From positions 11,536,125 to 11,600,124 of the forward strand of contig OU744448.1 in NCBI GenBank assembly GCA_916610825.1: a stretch of 64,000 nucleotides of DNA, given 5' to 3'. Numbering within the stretch: position 1 is the first letter of the stretch; each line of letters starts with the position of its first letter. Shown here piece by piece: positions 33,961-44,544 of the stretch. The position numbers and the translations under genes were made by a program. The DNA comes from Haliclystus octoradiatus. Taxonomy: Eukaryota; Cnidaria; Staurozoa; Stauromedusae; Haliclystidae. The notes below the pieces were generated by a model. The model saw only the letters and a list, made by a program, of their open reading frames with translations. It had not been told where the DNA came from and made no database searches.

Positions 33961-34704
33961 CTAGCGCGCTTTCGAGCGTGCCGTGCGTTCGTTTACAGTA
34001 AATTGAAAGTTGGCTCACTAACACGGCTCGTTCCAAATCGAAAGTTGGCATAGGAAGAACGTGCTTTCACTTTCATTTGACATTCCAGGGATTCCTCTCA
34101 CCATATTTGATAAAAGCTGGGGGTTGATGTCGAGAAAGAAATGTCTAGCCTCTTTTTCTCGGCCGTTGTCTAGACACAGTTCCGTTTTGCAAATAAACAG
34201 ATGAATAAACATTGAGTTTCTTTAGAATTATAATCGCAATCCACAAAATAATAATAGGGAATCTACTTAGAGCATCTGTACTTTTCAATTGAAGAGGAGA
34301 GAACATCTAAATACTATTAATTAGACAAGGTTATATATATATATGCTCTTCATATTAGATATAAGCCACTGTACTGTAATTGTAGGACCATGGTAGGAAA
34401 AAAAACACTTATTTCAAGGTTTAAAAAACTATCACTGTACGATCAACTACAACTATTTGATGGTGAAATGGGATAATAATCACTTTGAAACAATAAATTT
34501 ATTTCACGAAAGGCGTATACTTGTCAATCGAAAGTCTTGTCAGATATTTCTTACACGTCATCGTGTAATTCGCAGGAAGTTTTTACACAACGTTTGAGGA
34601 CGGCTCGCTGTATAACTAGACATATTCAAAAGCGCGAACATTCAAATGAAAGCGCGTTCAAAAGCACGGCAAGCTCGAAAGCGCGCTTTATAACCCAGGC
34701 CTTA
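33961..34704. mobile_element. GCGCGC-rich MITE, family A copy 2
   Basis: Ends GCGCGCTTTATAACCCAGGC plus CTTA at 34704, matching the right end of 8438-9122. The interior matches along most of its length. The left tip lacks the AGGCCTGG terminus and is fused to a family Z sequence at GGCTAGCGCGCTTTCGAG. Confidence 0.7.
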
Positions 34705-35145
34705 TATTCAATAGAGCAGAATAGCACAGACAAGAGTACAGCATATTACAGAAAGTCTTCCGGGATAATCCTCTCATGCTGCTATTATTTATTATTTATT
34801 TTCTGCTATATCGTACTCCACGCTCTGTTAAATGTTTATTCTGTTGAGTCTTGGTTGAATTATTTATTTTTTGTACACAGAAGCCAAAAGTGTTGCATCA
34901 CAGCCGACGACATTATTTCTTCCATATTATTAAGTGTATAATCATTTTCTGATTTTCTGTTGAAAAGGCGCTCTCGAGAAGCTTGCAATTAACAGTTTCC
35001 AACATCCTTGCTTACAATTTTTTATCTCAATTTTATTTCATGAAACCATTCGTTTATTTTACATTGAAACGAATTATTGTACAGTACTTGTCAAAACCAC
35101 CGTCATCACAATCAATATATTTTGCTTTAATGAATCTATTGCGAT
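34705..35145. other. No gene seen
   Basis: AT-rich sequence between the MITE and the gypsy 5' LTR. No supported feature. Confidence 0.5.
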
Positions 35146-35316
35146 TGTAGTGACCGTTATCCACGTCACAACTGTAATATAAATAGCGAGATAAATACCT
35201 ATTGCGAAATGCATAATTATCGAGATGATGAGGTCAAAAGATATTGATTACAACTTTACCAAGCAAAGCAACTAGTATTATTTGAGTATCTCTTCTCTAT
35301 CTTTGACACTGCTACA
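35146..35316 (+). repeat. Gypsy 5' LTR (171 bp)
   Basis: Starts TGTAGTGACCGTTATCCACG and ends CACTGCTACA. It is followed after one base by the PBS-like TGGTGACCCCGC. Confidence 0.85.
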
Positions 35317-35317
35317 C

Positions 35318-35335
35318 TGGTGACCCCGCAAGAAC
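35318..35335 (+). other. Gypsy primer-binding site
   Basis: TGGTGACCCCGCAAGAAC lies directly after the LTR. TGGTGACCCCG is the usual PBS start in Mag-like gypsy elements. Confidence 0.75.
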
Positions 35336-35388
35336 ACAAAAATCAAATCATATTTTTAGCTTTTTAATATCAACAACAATTCGTCAAC

Positions 35389-35996
35389 ATGTTAGCTCCT
35401 TCAACATCAACAACAAATAACGTCGCTCCTGCTGAAATGTCTGGCTCAATTGCTGATCAACCAATCTCGTATATTCACACTATTGCTCATAAGTTACCTG
35501 CTTTCTGGCCAAAAGATCCTGCTCTATGGTTTATGCAAGTAGAAGCCCATTTTGCAACACATGGCACAAGTGTCGATACCACCAAGTATAATTACGTCGT
35601 TGCTGCATTAACACCATCAATTGTTAGCGAAGTCAGAGACATTATTGCTTCTCCTCCTGCCGCTGATAAATACCAAAAGCTAAAGCTGGCATTAGTCGAG
35701 CGAACATCGCTCTCGAGCAACCAGCGTATTATGCCTTGCTTGCAAACGAGCAACTCGGCGATAGAAAGCATACTCAATTGTATCGCCGTTTTCAGCAACT
35801 ACTCAATAAACACGACGAAATAGCTGATCCTCTTATCAAAGAACTTTATCTTCGTCGTTTACCAACTAGAGTTCGTGTTGCCTTGGCTACTGGTAAATCT
35901 CTTCCTTTGAGCGAACAAGCAACGTTGGTAGCCTATTTCCACAAGGCCCACTATTTCGCTGTGCTCTATACGAAGCGGCCGCAGGTAAAGTCATAG
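35389..35996 (+). pseudogene. Gypsy gag, frameshifted and truncated
   Basis: The first frame (35389-35823) contains KLPAFWPKDPALWFMQVEAH, TKYNYVVAAL and SEVRDIIASPPAADKYQKLK. After a frameshift near 35720 the protein continues in another frame with LGDRKHTQLYRRFQQLL, DPLIKELYLRRLPTRVRVAL and an HKAHYFA segment to 35996. This is the capsid-like region of gypsy gag. The downstream knuckle is 4.6 kb away, beyond nested insertions. Confidence 0.9.
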
Positions 35997-36119
35997 ATGT
36001 TATAAAGCTTAAAAGACTAGTTAGAATCAATAGTTACATATATTGTCAGAACTCAATATCTCTAGCCATTCCATGTGCTACCAGTCTTATGGAGAGTAGC
36101 CTCCTTTACATTACTAGTA

Positions 36120-36380
36120 TGGCTAACATTAGCCTCATTCCATCGCAGCCTTCATTTCCACGCGGAGCTCCAGTGAGGGCCTAATAAAATTTAAGGTTAA
36201 AAAATAGCTCCGCTACGCTCGGACTCATGGTGAATAATATAGTAATCAAAATAAACCAATTGAAATCAAATTCAATAGAATATCAAAGCAATCAAATCAT
36301 CATGCAAAGAAAAATAAAATCAAATCAAATTCAAAAAAGTAAATCAATCCAATCGAATGATATAAAAATTAGATCGGTTA
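36120..36380 (+). repeat. MITE family Z, copy inside gypsy gag
   Basis: Inverted partner of 33718-33960. Begins around TAGCCTCATTCCATCGCAGC and ends near GATATAAAAATTAGATCGG. Encodes nothing. Confidence 0.75.
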
Positions 36381-36432
36381 AGCGTCTGCATCAGACGCGC
36401 GGGGTCTGGGGTGCAATCCCATCGGTCTGCCT
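36373..36432 (+). ncRNA. tRNA-like fragment
   Basis: GGTTAAGCGTCTGCATCAGA contains a 5-bp stem with a 7-nt loop like an anticodon arm (GCGTC/GACGC). It is followed by a T-arm-like GGGGTGCAATCCC and, after CTTCTCA, a T-run resembling a pol III terminator. The 5' half (acceptor and most of the D arm) is missing, so it is a tRNA pseudogene or SINE head. Confidence 0.35.
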
Positions 36433-37450
36433 TCTCATTTTTTTCTATTTTTTTAATTTAATTTATTATTTGGATATATTTTTCTTTATATTATTATATT
36501 ATTTCGATATTGTTATAATTTATTTCATTTTATTTGATTGAAATTGATTTTTTTATTTGCACTAGACCATACCAAGATACAATAGAAGACGTGATTTTCA
36601 CTAGTTATAATACAGGTGTGAGTTATAAATGACGTGCGAAATTGTCTCGTCTCTTCTTAAGGTGATGTCGCAGCAGAATTAAAGGGGCAAAATTGACCGG
36701 CGACCGCTGCGAGCTCAAGTTGAATTTAAGCTTAGCATAATTCAACCGTCTCGCTTTGAAACTTTTGTTATACGCAGGCCTAATTTGTTATAAATTCATG
36801 TCAACAATGAACATTGTGTTTTAAACAATAGACTAGCACGTGATCCTAAGTGCGTAGCGCCTGCCGGTCATTTTTGCTCCTTTAAAACATTTTAATAAAA
36901 CAAATAAAACCATGACGACTGGCTTAGCAGTTTGATGTAATAAATAACTTCAGAAAACAATACAAACAATAAATATATAATACTGTCTTGTCTAAGCCCC
37001 CAACCAAATGATGAATTGTCGGTTCAAAAGTTCTCATGGTCAAAACACAACAACAATTATTTTCGAAGTTTCACCTCAAATAGTGATGTTACAGAACGAT
37101 TAAAATCTTTCATTAACCATTTCAAAATGACGAGAAGAAGAAAACAATCATGTGTTCTACCAATGAAGAGATAATCACGATATAAACTAATCCAGGAGTA
37201 TTAGAAAACATTTCATTTAATAATGCAATTGTAATCTCGCTAAGCTGCGAGTCGGCCATCATGGCGGGCAATGGAAAAAATTTTTGTCAAAAAAATTTGG
37301 CTAAAAATTTGGAATAATCACACAGCATGCCCATTGTATTTTTAACAATAAAATGGTGTTTCATGCGCAATCGTTTTTTGTTCGACCTTTGTTAGCACGC
37401 AAAGCAGTATGTTGAACGTTATTTCAAAAGAACAATAGATTTAATCAAAA
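36433..37450. other. No gene seen
   Basis: AT-rich spacer inside the gag insertion pile. No supported ORF or repeat. Confidence 0.5.
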
Positions 37451-38320
37451 ATGAAATGAAATGAAATGAAATGAAATGAAATGAAATGAAATGAAATGAA
37501 ATGAAATGAAATGAAATGAAATGAAATGAAATGAAATGAAATGAAATGAAATGAAATGAAATGAAATGAAATGAAATGAAATGAAATGAAATGAAATGAA
37601 ATGAAATGAAATGAAATGAAATGAAATGAAATGAAATGAAATGAAATGAAATGAAATGAAATGAAATGAAATGAAATGAAATGAAATGAAATGAAATGAA
37701 ATGAAATGAAATGAAATGAAATGAAATGAAATGAAATGAAATGAAATGAAATGAAATGAAATGAAATGAAATGAAATGAAATGAAATGAAATGAAATGAA
37801 ATGAAATGAAATGAAATGAAATGAAATGAAATGAAATGAAATGAAATGAAATGAAATGAAATGAAATGAAATGAAATGAAATGAAATGAAATGAAATGAA
37901 ATGAAATGAAATGAAATGAAATGAAATGAAATGAAATGAAATGAAATGAAATGAAATGAAATGAAATGAAATGAAATGAAATGAAATGAAATGAAATGAA
38001 ATGAAATGAAATGAAATGAAATGAAATGAAATGAAATGAAATGAAATGAAATGAAATGAAATGAAATGAAATGAAATGAAATGAAATGAAATGAAATGAA
38101 ATGAAATGAAATGAAATGAAATGAAATGAAATGAAATGAAATGAAATGAAATGAAATGAAATGAAATGAAATGAAATGAAATGAAATGAAATGAAATGAA
38201 ATGAAATGAAATGAAATGAAATGAAATGAAATGAAATGAAATGAAATGAAATGAAATGAAATGAAATGAAATGAAATGAAATGAAATGAAATGAAATGAA
38301 ATGAAATGAAATGAAATGAA
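37451..38320. repeat. Uninterrupted (ATGAA)174 pentanucleotide satellite
   Basis: 870 bp of perfect ATGAA repeats with no visible interruption, bounded by AATCAAAA on the left and AACGTTTCC on the right. The reverse strand reads (TTTCA)n and is free of stops in all three frames because five is not a multiple of three. This gives two false ORFs of about 300 codons (FHFIS repeats). Confidence 0.98.
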
Positions 38321-38378
38321 AACGTTTCCATCATGACAGCATAGACTCAAGGTCACTTACGTAACCATGAGTCAAAAA

Positions 38379-39026
38379 TGTGCCAGAAACCAAAACTATG
38401 GTGTGCCCAATCACAGCGCACCTTGATGTCATGTGAGTTACTGTCAGGTGTTGGTTGGTCGACCCATCGAAAAACAATACAACGAGGTGTGAACCAAAAT
38501 TGAAATTTGCTGAATTCAGCTAATTTGAATTTCAACATTTTGTAAACAAACTGTCGAAGAAAACTTAAAACGCCAAGTTTACGGGATTATTTTGGATCAA
38601 ATTAGAGTAACAAAAATAGAAATAATATATTACGTTTATATCGAAGGACTGTATGAACATTATGATGGTTTTTTATGGTCGTAGAATACAAAATAAAAGG
38701 AGAAAACATCATGTTTTGACGGAGCGATCGCCATCGTTGAGAAATTGAAAACACTTCCATCGTTTTGAATCTTGATTTAAATAATCAAAATCAAGGAAGT
38801 ATTTAAAATTTAAGATCGATTCACCAATATACAGCATTGCCCTAATTCCGACTTCCATTTCTCCGTAAATATATAATTCAAAATTGATTGACTATATGAT
38901 ATAATAAACGATCGAAGTATAACCTCTGAGAATGATTCAAGCAAATTTGTTTATATTTTTAGTATTTTATTCACCAACCAGCACTCGATAAAACTTCACG
39001 TGACATCAAGGTGCGCTGTGATTCAG
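38379..39026 (+). mobile_element. MITE family C, copy 2
   Basis: Starts TGTGCCAGAAACCAAAACTA and contains inverted subterminal blocks: ATCACAGCGCACCTTGATGT at the left, and ATCAAGGTGCGCTGTGATT at the right. The outermost right tip is missing. Homologous to 14331-14880 (inverted) and 62793-63405. No coding sequence. Confidence 0.8.
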
Positions 39027-39142
39027 GGCCCGAAGTTCGTTTTGGACAAGTGTCACCGGTTTCTGATTCATTTCCGGTTGATCCGCAAATTTCCGTAGAC
39101 CGGCAGTTCGCAACGCGGTCCTCAACGGACCGGTCGACCTAG

Positions 39143-39829
39143 CCAGAGCCATCTATTTAAAAGAGTTATAACACGCTTCTTTCGTGTGCCGCTATCGTCT
39201 CCTATTGGATAGATGCCATTCACGTGATATTTTGGACGCCATTTTCGTACTTTCGGCACCGGAGTTCTTGTTCTTTTGGCACCAGGTTTCCTGTTTTCCG
39301 CGAAGTGTGCGGAAAATACAACTTTTATCACTGAAAACAAACATAGGCTATTAAATTATTAATTGTTGTGTTAATAGACGAAATAGTAATCGAAATTAAA
39401 ACATTGTTTACTATTCTAACTGGGGAAAAGAACTAGAAAAAAGTTGTCTTTAACTGCAAAGAATAAACGCAAGAGCATAAGAGATGTAGTCCATACTCCA
39501 CAAACTCCTTGTCCTTTAAGCAATTCCAATAGTATTGATCTGATTTACTCTCGAGCAACATGCTGATGAGATCGATAACAAAGTATACATTGAAGTAAAT
39601 TTTTATTCTTATTTTGAGAGTCCAGCAAATAAATATGGAGACTAACAATTAATAAATGGTTATATTACTCTTGTTAAATGATTGCAAACCATTTTACACA
39701 GTTCCAAAATGGCTGAAAGAACACAACATTCTCTTGCACATGCGCACTGTTGTTAAAAACGTGCTCGGGTCCAGGCCAAAAAACAAAAATGGCATACGTG
39801 TCCCAACTCTTTTAAATAGATGGCTCTGG
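39143..39829. mobile_element. 687-bp MITE with ACCTAG TSD
   Basis: Terminal inverted repeats CCAGAGCCATCTATTTAAAA (from 39143) and their inverse (ending GATGGCTCTGG at 39829) are flanked by direct repeats ACCTAG at 39137-39142 and 39830-39835. TIR pairing extends about 25 bp. The interior is unassigned AT-rich sequence. Confidence 0.85.
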
Positions 39830-39855
39830 ACCTAGCAGCTGAAATAGAAGTATTA

Positions 39856-40559
39856 AGCCCGGTTTCCACTTGACTAAAATAAATCTCTAGCGAAAATTTC
39901 GCTGTTAAAAAGCCTAGTACGCAAGCGTTGCGTGACGTTGCACACGAGTTTGGATCACGCAAGTTTCGCTGCAGATTTCGCTGAAGCGAAAAAAGTAGTT
40001 GGAACTGATAAAAAGACGGCGAGATGAAATTTGTAGCCAGTATTGCTTTGTTGCCTGTATTTTTGTCAATTGTGATGATCTCCAGTCATGTAATAACGCA
40101 AACAAACACATAGCCTCTTCAACGAACCAATGCTTTTCTCATGAGAGTATCCTTCTTATCAATTTTTAGACCAATCATTATATAAAATTGTTCAGTTGCT
40201 GAAGGGCATATTTACGAAGACAACGGTAAAAATATTCGATTGTGTAGAGCTTTATTTCCTTTACGAGTAAATGAAACTCTCCTTTCTCTTTCCTCTCTTC
40301 AAATAATTTCCGGACCAAGAATGGTTTACTGGATTTTCCTGCATAAACTCTACGTCTTCTGAGTAGAAAAATTTGAATAATTCACAGTTGTGCAAGCAAT
40401 ACAACTTTCAAATTGACTGGTGCCATGATGGATTTTCATAAAATGTAGAATTTGGCGCACAAAACAATTTTCAAGTGGAAATCGACTAGCGAAAATTTCG
40501 CCGCGAAAGTAGCCGCAAATTTTCGCTGCAGCGAATTTTCCGTCAAATGAAAACTGGTT
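39856..40559. mobile_element. 704-bp Harbinger-like MITE (TTA TSD)
   Basis: Degenerate TIRs (CCGGTTTCCACTTGAC on the left; the inverse of CCAGTTTTCATTTGAC on the right) and subterminal GCGAAAATTTCGC/GCTGCAGCGAA palindromes at both ends. TTA occurs on each side (39853-39855, 40560-40562), as in PIF/Harbinger insertions, although a three-base match is weak evidence. The gypsy frame resumes just after it. Confidence 0.65.
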
Positions 40560-40562
40560 TTA

Positions 40563-40830
40563 CGAAGAGAAGTTAAACCACTAAAACAGTCTCCAAACAC
40601 ATCTTCTTCTCCTGTTACTGATGGTCTTTGCTGGTATCACGCCCGTTTTGGTCAATTAGCTAATCAATGTAACAGCCCTTGTACCTTGTCGGGAAACGAT
40701 CAATCCAGCCGTTAATGACGAGACTACTTTGTCTGGCTCTTCCAGTCGTCTGCTATTCGTCAGCGATACTGCCACTGGCAGCAAATTCTTAATTGATCCT
40801 GTTGCTGAAGTCAGTGTCTAAGTCCAGCTA
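40563..40830 (+). pseudogene. Gypsy gag knuckle and protease
   Basis: Reads REVKPLKQ, then CWYHARFGQLANQCNSPC, the Cys/His knuckle form seen in Mag-like gypsy gag. After a TAA it continues with SRLLFVSDTATGSKFLIDP, where the aspartic protease D-T/S-G triad is altered to D-P-V, so it could not be active. A stop follows at SV. Confidence 0.85.
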
Positions 40831-41159
40831 GTGTTCACATCCGTCGTAACTGTGCTACGCTAGAAACTGTCAAAGCTGCAAATGGTAGTCCCATACCAAC
40901 ATTTTGCACACAGTCCATTATTTTGCTTCTTGGTCTGCCCGCGCCATTACCTTGGTCATTCCGTGTTGCTGAATTACAGGACCCGATCATTGGTGCTGAC
41001 TTCCTCCGTCATTATGAAGTCTTAGTCGACTTGAAGAACAATCAACTCATCAACGCTTCACAATATTATTGCATTCCAGCTTAACTTTCAACTGTCATTT
41101 ATTCCACAATTAAGCATATTACTGCTGCAACTTCTCCATTTAATCAATTACTTAATGAT

Positions 41160-41756
41160 TTTCCATCCATCACCCGTCCCTGCTATAAAGAAAATGGTAT
41201 CCACCATCAGGTCAAACATTTCATTCCCACAACAGGTCCTCCTACATTCACCAAACCTCGCCGACTCGCTCCAGATCGTATCGCAGCTGCCAGGAAACAC
41301 TTTGATGTTATGCTGTCCCTTGGTATCATCCATCCTTCATCTAGCAGTTGGGGTTCCCTATTACACCTCATTGCAAATACGTCTGTGGAGTGGCGTCCAT
41401 GTGATGACTACCGTGCTCTCAATATTGCAACCATTCCTGATAGATATCCAATTCCACACATCCATTCTCTTCATGGTATGAAAAATTTTTTCAACATCGA
41501 GTTGGTACGTGCATATCATCAAATCCCTGTCGCGGAAGAGGACATTCAAAAGACTGCCGTTACCACCCGCTTTAGCTTCTTCGAATTAACAAGGATGTCA
41601 GTATCAGGATGACATTCTCGTGGCTAGTCCAACCTTCGAACAGCATCTAGTTGACTGTCGCAGCCTTTTCACGCGCATGGCGGAGTATGGTTCATTCATC
41701 AATCCTATGAAGTACCAATTTGGTCAAACCATTCTAGACGTTCTTGGGTAAAAGAT
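41160..41756 (+). pseudogene. Gypsy reverse transcriptase, internally deleted
   Basis: Spread over several frames: FTKPRRLAPDRIAAARKHFD, LGIIHPSSSSWGSLLH, WRPCDDYRALNIATIPDRYP, FNIELVRAYHQIPVAEEDIQ and KTAVTTRFSFFEL. After TRM the sequence jumps straight to YQDDILVASPTFEQHL, so the roughly 40-50 residues normally between these motifs are deleted. The YQDD box keeps both catalytic aspartates. The RT is then interrupted by a SINE. Confidence 0.9.
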
Positions 41757-42098
41757 GGAAGGCCCCCGTACCAGTCCTCTATTTCTAGATGAGTGGCTTT
41801 TTTTGCTGAGAGCAATGATTTTAAACGCTCTTTGTTGATCTCAGCCGCGAAACTGCAGATCAATTTCATCAGATTTCATGGCAGATAAGTCTCGATTGTC
41901 AATGCGCAACGACGCACCACAGCTACTCACAATGCAATTCTCTCTGAACCAATCCATCAACTATTTTCAGATGATACTCATTTGATGTTTCAGATAAAGT
42001 CAAGGCTGAGTTGACCTTCGGGGGATTTGAACCACAGTCGATCAGATATGATCCGATCTGAAGTTCGGTTGCTCTGCCATCTGAGCTAATCCTCCTAG
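41757..42098 (-). mobile_element. tRNA-derived SINE, copy 2 (in gypsy)
   Basis: Same family and orientation as 16906-17279: tRNA head at the right end on the minus strand (GGAGGATTAGCTCAGATGGC, B box GGTTCAAATCC), with the body nearly collinear. The 3' tail is shorter by about 25 bp. It splits the gypsy RT/RNase H coding region. Only a very short candidate TSD (GTAA) was seen. Confidence 0.88.
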
Positions 42099-42765
42099 TA
42101 ATCAGCCCATTACCTGGCCGTTTCGCTGCTATTTCACAGTATCCAGCCCCGACAGATATTCGATCTCTACGTGAGTACCTTGGATTGCTGAACTTCTATC
42201 AAAGGTTCATCCCAAATTGTGCCTCAATACTTCTTCCACTCTACCGTCTAGTAAGTGGAAAGCAAAATCTTTGAACTGGACCGAAGATTTTGAATCCTCC
42301 TTCAAAGACATTCTAGCTGCGCTCGTAACAGCTACACTCCTTACATACCCTCAAGCTAACGTCCCAACCAATATCACTACTGATGCATCTGATTTCGCTG
42401 TTGGTGCAATCCTGGAGCAATACATACAAAGACAATGGCGCCCCCTCTGTTTCTTTTGACGCAAGCTTCGCCCTCTAGAAACTCGATATAATGCTTTTGA
42501 TAGAGAACTTCTAGCTGTATATTATTTACTTCGCACATCAATCATCTTAGTGGAAAACACAACGTGGTGGCCGACGCCTTATCCAAAATCTCCATTCCAT
42601 CTGTTGCAGCAGGGAACATCTTCTGTCGACCTTTTAGATCTCGCAGAAGCTCAAGCTGCTGAAAAAGACTCCGTAGCATCTGCTATCAAGTCATCTTTCC
42701 ATCTTGTTCCAATGCCTCTTCCAGAATCCTCCGTACCATTACTTTGTGACACCTCCAGGGATGTT
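42099..42765 (+). pseudogene. Gypsy RNase H and linker
   Basis: Resumes with VISPLPGRFAAISQYPAPTD, REYLGLLNFYQRFIPNCASI, then WTEDFESSFKDILAALVTA and NITTDASDFAVGAILEQ (catalytic Asp), with a stop after CFF. LETRYNAFDRELLAVYYLLR follows. Frameshifts separate the pieces. Confidence 0.88.
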
Positions 42766-43270
42766 AAAGTTACTTTTTAAAAGTAGCTAGTTACAGTTAC
42801 CGTTACTTGGGCGAGAAAGTAACTAGTTACTATCAGACGTTACTTTTCAGAAGAAGTAACGATTACAAGTTACAAGTTACTTTTAATTCGAAAGTAACTA
42901 GTTACAGTTACTTTTCCGTTACTTTTTCTAAATAAGTCCAAAAATATCCAACAGAAGCTCATTAGACATATATGAAGTATTCAAATAATGTTTCTGTATT
43001 TTAATTTGTGAATTAATCAAATGCTCTTGTTGACAATATAAATACGAAAACAGACACTCGACGACTATTTCACAGCGACGTCTTTTGCGTGTTTGAATGG
43101 TCTAGGCGATCCCCCTAATTTCCATAACAAAGAAAATCTCAAGTTACGCGCCATTAGTTCTATTCCAGGCTTGGTTGCTATGACAATTAATTGATCGAAC
43201 AGACATATCAGCCATGAAACGCTCGTTGAATCACTTGAATATGTCACACCTCTACCCCTTAACCACGCCC
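42766..43270. mobile_element. GTAAC-rich transposon fragment in gypsy integrase
   Basis: Begins GTTACTTTTTAAAAGTAGCT and carries many copies of AAGTAACTAGTTAC and GTTACTTTT in the first 150 bp, a subterminal repeat style seen in some hAT elements. The gypsy integrase resumes at about 43275, so the intervening sequence is an insertion. A related right end occurs at 46180-46364. No TSD or transposase identified. Confidence 0.6.
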
Positions 43271-43274
43271 AACT

Positions 43275-44160
43275 GCTCCTGTTTCCAAACGGAAAGGCAT
43301 TTTTGATCACCTCCACAACCTGTCTCATCCTGGTATGAGAGCCACATGACGTTTAATATCCTCACGAATTATCTGGTCTGGACTACTGCAAAAAGATGTT
43401 GGCAACTGGGCGAAAAATTGCATCCAAATGTCAACGTGCCAAAATTCACCGTCATACCACTCCTCGTCCAGAAGCCATCGTTCCACCAAATCATCATTTT
43501 GATTAAATCCATGTGGACATAGTTTGACCTCTACCGATCTCTAACGGACATACTTATGTTTTGATAGTCATTGAGCGCTACGCACGTTGGCCAGAAGCCA
43601 TTCCAATGTCAGATGCTACCGCTATCTCTTGTGCCAACGCATTACCGTATAAAGCGTCACTGTATATCACGTTTTGGCTACCTTCAATAATGACTTCCGA
43701 CAGGGGACGTCAATTTACATCTGATCTCTGAACTGCTCTCAGCAATCTTTTGGGTATTCATCGTCAACGCACCACACCTTATCATCCACAGTCCAATGGC
43801 CTGGCTGAGCGTTTCCATCGACAACTGGAAGCTTCCCTTCGTGCTCGTCTGACAGGACCCAACTGGACAGATGAACTACATGTTGTTCTCCTTGGCCTTC
43901 GTGCTGCAGTTAAAGAAGATTTGTTCTGCTCACCTGCTGAACTGGTTGATGGTATGCCTCTTCGATTACCTTGTGAATATTATGCCCTTCCTCCAGCTGC
44001 ACCAGATCCTTATTCCTTCTTGAACAGTCTTCGTTCTTTTATAAACCATTCACATCACCTGTCCCAAGTTCTCATGGCCACTCACCTTCTCACATTCCAT
44101 CCGCACTCGATACGTCTACCCATGTTTTTGTTCGACACGATGCCCACCGCACTCAGCTTC
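43275..44160 (+). pseudogene. Gypsy integrase
   Basis: The zinc-binding region reads HNLSHPGMRAT, stop, RLISSRIIWSGL, then NWAKNCIQCQRAKIHRH. The core shows GHTYVLIVIERYARWPEAIP, TSDRGRQFTSDL and TTPYHPQSNGLAERFHRQLE, giving two Asp-containing motifs and the catalytic Glu. Several stops and frameshifts are present. The long open frame to 44745 continues past the domain through the LTR and is not meaningful beyond about 44160. Confidence 0.9.
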
Positions 44161-44379
44161 AATCACCATATGAAGAACTTTCAAGGTGCTATCACGATAC
44201 AAAGACTACTTCATCCTGGACTTTGGTCATCAAGAAGACTCGGTGTCTATCGCTCGTCTCAAACCTTCTTTCCTTCCTTCCTTGAATTTAAATACTCCTT
44301 TGGATTCTACAACTGGAAACAGCAACGACACCATCCAGCCAGCCAACAAATCTTCCTGTTCAAAGTACCACTCACTCTG

Positions 44380-44544
44380 GTCATTGACCATTATCTACGT
44401 CACAACTGTAATATAAATAGCGAGATAAATATCTATTGCGAAATGTATAATTATCGAGATGATGAGGATAAGATATTCATTACAACTTTACCAAGCAAAG
44501 CAACTAGTATTAGTACTTCTTCTCTATCGTTAACACTGCCACAC
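44380..44544 (+). repeat. Gypsy 3' LTR
   Basis: Matches 35146-35316 from CATTGACCATTATCTACGTC through AATATAAATAGCGAGATAAA to CACTGCCACA. The left end is diverged, so the first base is approximate. Confidence 0.85.

Larger units (their letters stand above)
35146..44544 (+). mobile_element. Ty3/gypsy LTR retrotransposon (Mag-like), heavily interrupted
   Basis: The LTRs at 35146-35316 and about 44380-44544 share most of their length. Between them on the plus strand come PBS, gag, Cys-rich knuckle, protease, RT, RNase H and integrase, the order of Ty3/gypsy pol with integrase last. Insertions break it: a 4.6-kb pile of MITEs and a pentanucleotide array in gag (35997-40562), a SINE in RT/RNase H (41757-42098) and a GTAAC-rich fragment in the integrase (about 42766-43270). 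Stops, frameshifts and an RT deletion show it is dead. The short LTRs and PBS type are like Mag-related elements. Confidence 0.93.

Noticed and set aside
37441-38356. Two minus-strand ORFs of about 300 codons (FHFIS repeats)
   Set aside because: They are translations of the perfect pentanucleotide array, which cannot contain a stop on that strand. No start context or domain.
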